A stretch of 64,000 bases of DNA, from contig NC_133333.1 of assembly GCF_042186555.1 (NCBI RefSeq), positions 219,544,757-219,608,756 of the forward strand, in the 5' to 3' direction. Within the stretch, counting starts at the first letter, position 1. The number at the start of each line of letters is the position of its first letter. Below are positions 55,807 through 64,000 of the stretch, piece after piece. Origin of the DNA: Aquarana catesbeiana (lineage: Eukaryota > Chordata > Amphibia > Anura > Ranidae). The notes below the pieces were generated by a model. The model had not been told where the DNA came from. It ran no database searches and worked only from the letters and a program-made list of their open reading frames with translations. A program made the translations under genes and the position numbers.

Positions 55807-56757
55807 TAGACATGTGCAGAACGAAAAAATGTGTTTTGTTTCGATTTGATATTTACATAAATTTATTTGGTTAAATTTGTTTAATTTGTTGTCCAAATTT
55901 GTTTGATTAATTCAAATCGATTTGAATTTTTCTAATTCCATTTGAATTGCATTCAAATCTAAATCTATTCGTAATCAAACTTATTCTAATCGAAATTCGA
56001 ATTTTGGAAGGTGGTTATATTGTTTCTATTCCATTCTATTCTATTGTTTTTATCTATTCTTTAATTTTCTATTCTATTCGAAATTCAGTTTTTGAAAAAC
56101 GGTTATATTGGTATATTCTTTCTATCCTATTCATTTCTATTATTCAATTTTCTATTCTATTATTTTCTATTCCATTCAAATTTATTCTATTCAAAATTAG
56201 AATTTCGGAAGATGGTTATATTGTTTCTATCCTATGCTATAGTTCTATTCTATTCTAGTCAATTCTATTCTTTTATTTTCTATTCTATTCAAATTTATTT
56301 TATTGGCATGGGAAATTGTTATATTCTTTTCTATTCCATTTGAGTTTATTGTATTTAAAATTCGAATTTCAGAAGATTGTTTCTATTTTATTCTATTCAA
56401 TTCTTTATTCTATTCCTTTATTTTCTTTTCTATTCTGTTATTTTATTTTCTATTCTATTTTGTTCTGTTTTACTCTATTCTTTGTTTTTGTTATCTGTTC
56501 TATTTTACTCTGTTATATTCTATTCTTTTATTTTCTATTATATTCTTTTCTAGTCTATTCCTTTATTTTCTATTCTATTCGCTTCACAAATTCAAATTCG
56601 ATTTGAAAACTATTCGTATTTCGTCTGAAATTTTGATTAGTTATTTAGTTTAAATTTGTTACTATTGTAATTTGGAAATTTGTATACATCCGAATTTTCG
56701 AATAACAAAACATTTGTCAGAATTTCAATTCGGAACGGAAAGAACTGCACATGTCTA
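55807..56757. mobile_element. hAT-type non-autonomous element rich in TTCTA repeats, 8-bp duplication
   Basis: GTATCTGC flanks it at 55799-55806 and 56758-56765. The termini are TAGACATGTGCAGAAC and GAACTGCACATGTCTA. The interior is dominated by TTCTATTC-type repeats, and AAATTCGAATTT-type palindromes recur. Its low-complexity ORFs are not genes. Confidence 0.85.
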
Positions 56758-56765
56758 GTATCTGC

Positions 56766-57569
56766 AATATGTGCCCCCATATGGTCAGTGTTGACCTTCC
56801 TTTGTTATATTGCAAGCGCAACTTATGGTGGCATCTAGAAATCCAATTCAGTCTGTTCTCAGGGTCAGAATTTATTCATCACCTGTGTAGAACCCTTTAC
56901 CTAGGTAGGTGTTAGAAGTAAGGTTTTTTGGTTAGAGCAGGTAAATTTAGACAGGCCTAGGCCTTTTTGTTTTGATCTACGTGGGCTGGGAGTGTCTCAT
57001 AGTAGGCTGGTGACTCACAGATATCATCATTTCTCGGTTACCTCCCTCTGGCTTCTAGATGATTCTAGAAGAGAGGAGGGGAAGAGAGGTGGAGCTGACT
57101 GAGGTGTCTCTCGGAGCCCTGACCAATCCCCATCTAGGATTGGCAGGGGGCAGGCCTCCTTGATATACCCAGGTCAGCCCAGCTGGGAAGGAGTTGTCGG
57201 GTGGAAGAACTGAGGATGGAGTACTAGGCTGTCGGGGCCTCTGAGGGCGCTCCCCAGTCTGGGGGGGTGAACTTGGGCCTGGGACTTGGGTGCAGGAAGG
57301 ATCCATTCAGGAATGCATTAAGGATCTGGACAGGAGGCACAGAGAGGACAGAGGGAGCTAGTACTGCCGGGCAAATCTTCAGGAGGGAACCACCGGTGTG
57401 TGAAAGGCCAGGAGGGCCGGTGAGTGACATGGGCTATCTGGAGTAGCTATCTGGAGTACTGGAAAGGCATGCCAGAGAGGAAACAGTCAGATCTGGGTGT
57501 GAAGCCAGTGAAGATTGTAATGTGACGGGCAGTGGAGTTGGGAAGCTGCAGCCAGGAGGGCTGGCAGGG
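56766..57569. other. Spacer without recognised genes
   Basis: Purine-rich from about 57060 to 57560. Minus-strand proline/serine-rich frames (57055-57430) have no domain I recognise. It carries the target site of the next insertion. Confidence 0.35.
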
Positions 57570-57584
57570 CCTGAAGAGGGATTG

Positions 57585-58207
57585 AAATATAAGAAAAACA
57601 AGGGCGCACCAGCCTTGTGCATTAACTTTTTAAAAAATATTTAATATAAAAAGATAAAATGAAATGACTCACAAGCAATAGATGGAGAAGGCACAGCATA
57701 TAGTGTACCGACAGCTAGCATGCAGCTTAGGATGAGCGATGCCTTCCAAAAGTCGCGGAGAGACGCACAAACATCACAATCAGCTATCACAATCAGCTTA
57801 CGCGTTTCAAAGGGAACGTCCCTTCTTCATCAGAGTTGTGCTGTTTCGAAGGGACGTTCCCTTCGAAACGCGTAAGCTGATTGTGATAGCTGATTGTGAT
57901 GTTTGTGCGTCCCTCCGCGACTTTTGGAAGGCATCGCTCATCCTAAGCTGCATGCTAGCTGTCGGTACACTATATGCTGTGCCTTCTCCATCTATTGCTT
58001 GTGAGTCGTTTCATTTTATCTTTTTATATTAAATATTTTTTAAAAAGTTAATGCACAAGGCTGGTGCGCCCTTGTTTTTCTTATATTTCGGTTTGCACTA
58101 GGATTCCCCATCCCTGAGGGCAGCAAGGCCTGTGTTGACGCATCTTTTATATGGTGATCCACCTGTGCGCAGGAGTCGTTGTGTTTTTTGTTTGCTAATG
58201 TTATGCA
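57585..58207. mobile_element. Inverted-arm retroelement with 15-bp duplication and hammerhead motif
   Basis: CCTGAAGAGGGATTG flanks it at 57570-57584 and 58208-58222. Arm 1 (57585 to about 57822) returns inverted as arm 2 (about 57845-58085), almost perfectly, and a ~120-bp unique tail follows. There is no coding region. The layout matches 31172-31866. The long duplication and terminal inversion fit a Penelope-like or related target-primed retroelement. Confidence 0.8.
57788..57840 (-). ncRNA. Hammerhead ribozyme motif in arm 1
   Basis: Minus strand: CACAA-CU (stem I), CUGAUGA, extra A, GAAGGGA-CG-UUCCCUUU (stem II with one G-U closing pair), GAAA, C-GC-GU (minimal stem III), cleavage after A, then AG...UUGUG (stem I). 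Inner stem I has two pairs and an outer five-pair helix (CACAA/UUGUG) beyond a bulge. The mirrored arm (57841-57880, plus) keeps GAAACGCGUA but has CUGUUUCG instead of the CUGANGA core, so only one arm is intact. Confidence 0.65.
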
Positions 58208-58329
58208 CCTGAAGAGGGATTGCTGGGAGCAGTAGTCCACCATAGGACAGCTAGCACTAAAGACTTTCTATTCTATTTTTGTTACACCAAAGGGGCCCGT
58301 GGTCCCTGCCTTCAAATGGCAATCTCTAA

Positions 58330-58725
58330 TTCCGCGTACACACGAGCGGACTTCTCATCGGACTGAACTCCGAAGGACTTTTCGATGGAGTTCCAACAAA
58401 ACGGACTTGCCTACACACGATCCAACCAAAGTCTAATAGTTTCGAACGTGATGACGTACAACCTGTACTAGAAAAGGAAGTTCAATAGCCAGTAGCCAAT
58501 AGCTGCCCTTGCGCCGTTTTTGGTCCGTCGGACTAGCATACAGACAAATGGTTTGTTCAAAAGGAATTGAGTCCGTCGGAAAGATTTGAAATTTGTTCTA
58601 TTTCTAAGGTCCGTCAGATTTTTCGTCAGAAAAGGTCAGATGAAGCCCACACACGATCGAATTGTCCGACGGATGCGTTCCATCGGACCTTTCATGCAGA
58701 AAAGTCCGGTCATGTGTATGCGGCA
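58330..58725. mobile_element. MITE of the GTACACAC family with TAA duplication
   Basis: TAA lies at 58327-58329 and 58726-58728. The termini are TTCCGCGTACACACGAGC and the complement of GTCATGTGTATGCGGCA. It is the best-bounded member of the family also seen at 3231, 25454 and 29311. Confidence 0.8.
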
Positions 58726-58728
58726 TAA

Positions 58729-59690
58729 GGCCCGACTGAGTAGTCAGAGTTGGGCCTAACCATGTGCTAGCTGTGCCTGAAGTCAAGTGTTGTGCAGGAG
58801 GAAGAGGGAGTGATAGTCTGCAAGCAAGTGTTGTGATGGAGGAGTTTGCGGAAGTGTCTTGTATAAAGATTGTACATAGTTCTGTCCCAAATTGACTGTT
58901 CTGAAACTCTGCTGAGCATCCTATATATTCCTATCCCTATCCAAGTTTAAATCCCTCAATAAAAATAACAAAAACAATCACATGGACTGTTCATTGTCTC
59001 CAAGGTGATTGGGAAGTGAATGCCAAGCTGGGCAGGGTGACATGTGGGCCACAACTTTCAGCAGCCTCTACAGGGGTGCCGCTACACCTGGATCACCTTT
59101 CCGCACATCAGGACCTCTTTCTGTTCTAAGCTGTTTGTGAGAATAAGAAGTGATCAGGCAGTTTTGGATCTGATCACAGTATCTGAGTATAGGGGAAAGA
59201 TCCAGTTCTATAAAACTCCGCCTGTTTGGAAATGGATTTTCTCAGCCCTCTGGCCTGCGGTGGCCACTCTGTAAGGTCAGGGAAGCCTCTTCATCTCGCT
59301 AACAGTTATCCACTCATCCTATCAGCCGCTATTTGTCTGCAGCACAGCTCTCATACCTGGGCAAGACTTTGGCATCAGTCATGTTAACGCTGCACTTGGC
59401 GATCGATAACTTCAGAATCCGGGCTTGTTCTGCAGTGACATCCAGCAGCCGGCTCCACAGAGATGAGTTAGAGGTGAAGAATGGGCAGTTCTGGAAGAAA
59501 CTGCAAACTGTGAGCAAATCAATATAATCTCTCAGCTCACTCATCATAATCAAGCACGTGAAATGGAGGGGGGGTGGGGGAGGGGGGCGCAGTAACAAAA
59601 ATGGTTTTAATTTAAATACATGCTGTGACTCTGGAAAGTTGTGTCTCAGGCTCACTCAGTACCTGCATCACTGGAGAAAAAAGTGAAGGT
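58729..59690. other. Spacer without recognised genes
   Basis: The short frames around 59044-59274 and 59333-59527 lack recognisable domains. A G-rich tract is at 59567-59590. Confidence 0.35.
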
Positions 59691-59699
59691 AATGTGTGC

Positions 59700-60160
59700 T
59701 GCTGGATCAGTGGGCGAATGTGATGGATGCAGCTGTAGTAGTAAATTAATTGTGTGTGCAGCTGTAGTAGTAAAGCGACTGTATGTGCAGCTGGAGTAGT
59801 AAAGGAACGGTGTGTGCAGCTGTAGTAGTAAAAGAAAGTTGTAAAGCGTTGCATAAACTGTTGGCGCTATATAAATCCTGTATAATAATAATAAACTGTG
59901 TGTGCAGCTGGAGCAGTAGATGAGCTGTGCCTTTAGCTGGAGCTCTAGATGAACAGCGTGGGCCTCTGAAGCAGTAAATAAATAGTGTTTGTAGCTAAAG
60001 CAGTAGACAAACTGTCTGCAGCTTAAGAAGTAGATAAACTGTGTGTGCAGGTAAAAAAACTGTGTGCGTTGCTAGAGCAGTAGATGAATAGTATGGGAAG
60101 CTGGAGCCGCATATGACCTGTGTGCAGCTGGAGTAGTAGATTCAAGCAGTGGATAACCTG
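59700..60160. repeat. Degenerate left part of the 27/30-bp minisatellite
   Basis: Loose units of the CTGTGTGTGCAGCTGGAGCA type, with large variation in length and sequence. They grade into the regular array at about 60160. Confidence 0.75.
59840..59895 (+). mobile_element. LINE 3-prime tail with (AAT)n
   Basis: TTGTAAAGCGTTGCATAAAC then TTGGCGCTATATAAATCCTG and an (ATA)n tail interrupt the degenerate minisatellite. It is the same 3-prime end as 55119-55625, in the opposite orientation. Confidence 0.75.
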
Positions 60161-61832
60161 TGTGTACAGATGGAGCAGTAGATGAGCTGAGTGTACAGAT
60201 GGAACAGTAGATGAGCTGTGTGTACAGATGGGGCAGTAGATGAGCTGTGTGTACAGATGGAACAGTAGATGAGCTGAGTGTACAGATGGGGCAGTAGATG
60301 AGCTGAGTGTACAGATGGAACAGTAGATGAGCTGAGTGTACAGATGGGGCAGTAGATGAGCTGTGTGTACAGATGGAGCAGTAGATGAGCTGTGTGTACA
60401 GATGGAGCAGTAGATGAGCTGTGTGTACAGATGGAGCAGTAGATGAGCTGTGTGTGTAGATTAAGGATGAGCTCAGGCGTGTTCGCAAGCTGCATGCACA
60501 GAGCCTGCCAGGAAGTCGGCACTGCGGAGCGCTAATCGCAAGCAGTGAGACATTTCCCGATGCGCGGCTGCAGAGATCGGGAAAATGTCTCACTGCTTGT
60601 GATTAGCTCTCCGCAGTGCTGACTTCCTGGCAGGCTCTGCGCGTGCGAACACACCTGAGCTCATCCTTAGTGTAGATGAAGCAGGAGATGAGCTGTGTGT
60701 ACAGATGGGGCAGTAGATGAGCTATGTGTACAGATGGAGCAGTAGATGAGCTGTGTGTAGATGGAGCAGTAGATGAGCTGTGTGTAGCCTGAGCAGTAGA
60801 TGAGTTGTGTGTACAGATGGAGCAGTAGATAAGCTGTGTGTACGGATGGAGCAGTAGATGAGCTATGTGTACAGATGGAGCAGTAGATGAGCTGTGTGTA
60901 GACTGAGCAGTAGATGAGCTGTGTGTAGATGAAGCAGTAGATGAGCTGTGTGTACAGATGGAGCAGTAGATGAGCTGTGTGTAGACTGAGCAGTAGATGA
61001 GTTGTGTGTACAGATGGGGCAGTAGATGAGCTGTGTGTACAGATGGAGCAGAAGATGAGCTATGTGTACAGATGGAGCAGTAGATGAGCTATGTGTACAG
61101 ATGGAGCAGTAGATGAGCTGTGTGTACTGATGGAGCAGTAGATGAGCTGTGTGTACAGATGGAACGGTAGATGAGCTGTGTGTAGATGAAGCAGTAGATG
61201 AGCTGTGTGTAGATGGAGCAGTAGATGAGCTGTGTGTAGATGGAGCAGTAGATGAGCTGTGTGTAGATGAAGCAGTAGATGAGCTTTGTGTAGATGGAGC
61301 AGTAGAAGAGCTGTGTGTAGATGAAGCAGTAGATGAGCTTTGTGTAGATGGAGCAGTAGATGAGCTGTGTGTAGATGGAGCAGTAGATGAGCTGTGTGTA
61401 GATGGAGCAGTAGATGAGCTGTGTGTAGATGGAGCAGTAGATGAGCTGTGTGTAGATGGAGCAGTAGATGAGCTGTGTGTAGATGGAGCAGTAGATGAGC
61501 TGTGTGTAGATGGAGCAGTAGATGAGCTGTGTGTAGATGAAGCAGTAGATGAGCTGTGTGTAGATGAAGCAGTAGATGAGCTGTGTGTAGATGAAGCAGT
61601 AGATGAGCTGTGTGTAGATGAAGCAGTAGATGAGCTGTGTGTAGATGAAGCAGTAGATGAGCTGTGTGTAGATGGAGCAGTAGATGGGCTGTGTGTAGAT
61701 GGAGCAGTAGATGAGCTGTGTGTAGATGAAGCAGTAGATGAGCTGTGTGTAGATGAAGCAGCAGATGAGCTGTGTGTAGATGGAGTAGTAGATGAGCTGT
61801 GTGTAGATGGAGCAATAGATGAGCTGTGTTGA
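60160..61832. repeat. 27/30-bp minisatellite, about 55 units
   Basis: The regular unit is AGATGGAGCAGTAGATGAGC plus TGTGTGT (27 bp). A 30-bp variant adds ACA (GTGTACAGATGG). Thirty-bp units dominate to about 61150 and 27-bp units from there to 61830, with G/A variants (GATGGA/GATGAA) in runs. Both periods are multiples of three, so very long ORFs open in several frames on both strands; none is a gene. A hAT MITE interrupts it at 60462-60669. Confidence 0.95.
60462..60669. mobile_element. Palindromic hAT MITE inside the minisatellite, 8-bp duplication
   Basis: GTGTAGAT flanks it at 60454-60461 and 60670-60677. The termini are TAAGGATGAGCTC and GAGCTCATCCTTA, close to the ends at 45035-47073. 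The arms carry GAGCCTGCCAGGAAGTC and its complement and nearly close into one hairpin. Confidence 0.9.
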
Positions 61833-61888
61833 AGCTGGAGAAGTGATTGATCTTGCAGGTGGTACAGATAAATGGTATGTGTAGAATT

Positions 61889-62045
61889 CAAGGGTCTCAA
61901 ACTGGTGGCCCTCCAGCTGTTGCAAAACTACAATTCCCATCATGCCTCTGCCTGTGGGAGTCATGCCTGTAACTGTCAGCCTTGCAATGGCTCATGGGAC
62001 TTGTAGTTTCACAACAGCTGCAGGGCCGCCAGTTTGAGACCCCTG
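61889..62045. mobile_element. hAT-like MITE
   Basis: The left end is CAAGGGTCTCAAACTGG and the right end CCAGTTTGAGACCCCTG. CTACAATTCCCATCATGCC and CATGGGACTTGTAG form long arms. No clean 8-bp duplication is seen, so the superfamily rests on the termini. Confidence 0.65.
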
Positions 62046-62929
62046 GGCCACTGTAGATGGATCAATATGGATTAACTTTTTGTCAGGCAGCTGTAGCTGT
62101 AAATGAACTGTGAGTCAGTAATTACACATAATTATTGTCCCTATTATGGCATTTTATTGATCTGTTTTGTGGCGGCTCTTTGCAGCAGATCTGGATTGGC
62201 ATGGCACAGGGCTCAGTCTGGTGGGCAGGCCATGAACACCCAGCCTTGTGACGTAGGTAGGTAGTCGTCATGCAGAGCACAGCTGCGTCAGCAGGGGAGG
62301 CAGCTGCAGCCTCATGCTGTGATACATTGGCGCGGACAGCCTGTGGTGGCATTGGACAAAGTCTTGCACGCCTGTGGGGGATCCGTGTGCTGCCTTCGGT
62401 CCCCGGCTGCTATTAGCCCTACAAGAAGTCGGATTTGACAGCTCAGAGCTGTCAGACGTGACACATTCCATTACTGGGGCGGGCAGTACCCACGCACACT
62501 AAAAATGGGATTTTATCCACAATGATTTTGCATAATCGACCATGAAAAGACTGAGTGTTATTTAAAACAATCACAAGCTCCCAGAATGTGTCTGGACTCC
62601 CTGCGCTCCCTGCTTAGCAATCTGAAATGGAAATCTTTTCTGCTGCCACTGGAGCCAAGGAGCTCACTGAAATGTAACATCACAACGGGAGCTGTAAACA
62701 GCCTATAAGGCAGGTCACATGGATGCCGTGCCATACAAATGTTAGAGCAAATACAGAATGGGATGTCAGTTATGTCCCCCACCACAGAACACTTGTAGGA
62801 CCTGTCAACAGATTTATGTTCAGATTAAAGCAGTTTATCCCACAATGCCATTCAATGGGAATGCAAAAACAGCTTGAAGCAGATTGATGCAGCTTAGAAT
62901 CAGGTTAGTGCACCTGGGAAAGAATTCAG
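62046..62929. other. Spacer without recognised genes
   Basis: No repeat ends. Minus-strand frames at 62122-62471 and 62558-62785 have no recognisable domain. It looks single-copy. Confidence 0.35.
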
Positions 62930-63600
62930 ATCCACTTCTGTAAGAGGTCAGATCCACATGTAATGGAAATCAGTTCTACCTGTGAAGGAAGTAGGATACA
63001 GCTGTAGGAGAAGTCCAATCCAGCTGTGAAGACGTCAGATCAACCTGTGATGGAAGTCAGATCAACCTGTGAAGAAAGTCGGATACAGCTGTAGAAGAAG
63101 TCCAATCCACCTGTGAAGAAGTCAGATGTACCTGTAATGGACTTCAGATCCAACTGTGAAGAAGTCAGATTTACCTGTAATAGACTTCAGATCTACCTGT
63201 GAAGAAGTCAGATTTACCTGTAATTGATGTCAGGTCCACCTATGAAGAAGTCAGATGCACCTGTAATGGATGTCAGATCCACCTGTGAAGAAATTATATG
63301 TAACTGTAATTGACGTCAGATCTACCTGTGAAGAAGTCAGATGTACCTGTAATGGACATCAAATCCACTTGTGAAGGAAGTCAGATCCACTTGTGAAGAA
63401 GTCAGATGTACCTGTAATGGAGTTCTCAGATCCACCTGTGACGACGTTAAATGTACCTGTAATGGAAGCCATATCCACCTGTAAAGATGTCAGCTGTACC
63501 TGTAATGGACATCATATCCACCTGTAGAGGACATCAGTTCCAGCTGTGAGGAAGTCAAATGTACCTGTAATGGAAATCAGATCCACTTGTAGCATCGTAG
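62930..63600. repeat. 43-bp minisatellite, about 15 units
   Basis: The unit is near CAGATCCACCTGTGAAGAAG, TCAGATGTACCTGTAATGGA and CAT. It is strongly diverged with many half-unit gains and losses. Left units (62930-63100) are the most degenerate. Confidence 0.9.
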
Positions 63601-64000
63601 TAAGGGAGCTCCTCACAAATTTACCTGCCAGGAATAATTATCCTGGTTGATTGTTAGAGATCTATTGATTTCTCCCTATGTTTGGCCTCGTTGCACTTTT
63701 CTCTTCTACCACTAGGTGGCCAGGTACTTGGTGGTACTAGATATGAGAAGGGCAACGCAAGGTCGGGTTATGGGTGTCTCAGCTATTGGGCAGGGATTTT
63801 CTTGAATCCTTTGGCCTGCTGGGAGAGCCTATATATTGCGATGGAGTCAGGTGATCTGTGTGCTGTGCCACCTGGATGGCTGTCTGGGTGGACGTGTGTT
63901 ATATTGCCTGGGCTGCTAGGCCAGAGATTGGGCCTATCCCGGGCACATCTGGCTGCTAGGCTGTCTGAGGGCCTATCTAGAAGCAAGAGAGCAGCGCAGT
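63601..64000. other. Spacer at the window edge
   Basis: No gene or repeat ends recognised. The minus-strand frame at 63783-63986 has no domain. Confidence 0.35.

Noticed and set aside
57841..57880. Second hammerhead in arm 2 of the 57.6-kb element
   Set aside because: Stem II and GAAACGCGUA are present, but the CUGANGA half reads CUGUUUCG, so the catalytic core is incomplete.
60863..61900. Very long open frames (up to 345 codons) on both strands
   Set aside because: The 27/30-bp minisatellite has periods that are multiples of three, so stop-free frames are expected; the products are monotonous repeats.
62930..63600. CRISPR-like array
   Set aside because: The whole ~43-bp unit repeats with divergence; there are no conserved repeats alternating with unique spacers. 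It is a eukaryotic minisatellite.

Overview
The window looks like intergenic DNA from a vertebrate with a large, transposon-rich genome, most likely an anuran amphibian (perhaps a ranid frog). The basis is the mix of families: L1-clade and CR1-clade LINEs, a DIRS tyrosine-recombinase retrotransposon, Tc1/mariner, hAT, piggyBac-like and Harbinger-type DNA transposons, and hammerhead-like motifs in short retroelements. The taxon is an inference. I found no convincing host exon, tRNA, rRNA, operon or CRISPR. Every recognisable coding stretch belongs to a transposon and is broken.

Layout. 1-8.3 kb: Harbinger-type MITEs, a piggyBac-like remnant, a degenerate hammerhead-like motif and low-copy-looking spacer. 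8.3-16 kb: a piggyBac-like non-autonomous element split by a nearly complete L1 (8795-15501, 14-bp target duplication). 16.5-17.9 kb: a mosaic of two Tc1 families. 18.3-19.3 kb: a 33-bp minisatellite. 19.9-32.2 kb: MITEs, three piggyBac-like elements and a hAT fragment carrying an inverted-arm retroelement with a 14-bp target duplication. 33.3-35.4 kb: a 30-bp minisatellite whose two blocks are separated by 1 kb containing a hAT MITE. 36.6-40.8 kb: a DIRS element with inverted terminal repeats and an internal complementary region, apparently inside a MITE.

42.95-54.8 kb is a four-layer nest. A minus-strand CR1 LINE sits in a ~50-bp tandem array. A 2,039-bp palindromic hAT element (8-bp duplication) splits its endonuclease. 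A 6.8-kb piggyBac-like element (TTAA duplication) splits it further upstream. That element carries an extra insertion with a well-formed hammerhead ribozyme motif. 54.8-64 kb holds the rest of the array, two more hAT elements with perfect 8-bp duplications, an inverted-arm retroelement with a 15-bp duplication and a second hammerhead motif, a long 27/30-bp minisatellite and a 43-bp minisatellite.

There is no pathway of cooperating genes here. The value lies in the order of insertions, read from target duplications, and in the structured-RNA signals. The strongest candidate for follow-up is the hammerhead-bearing, inverted-arm short retroelement group at about 4.2, 31.2-31.9, 48.5 and 57.6-58.2 kb.
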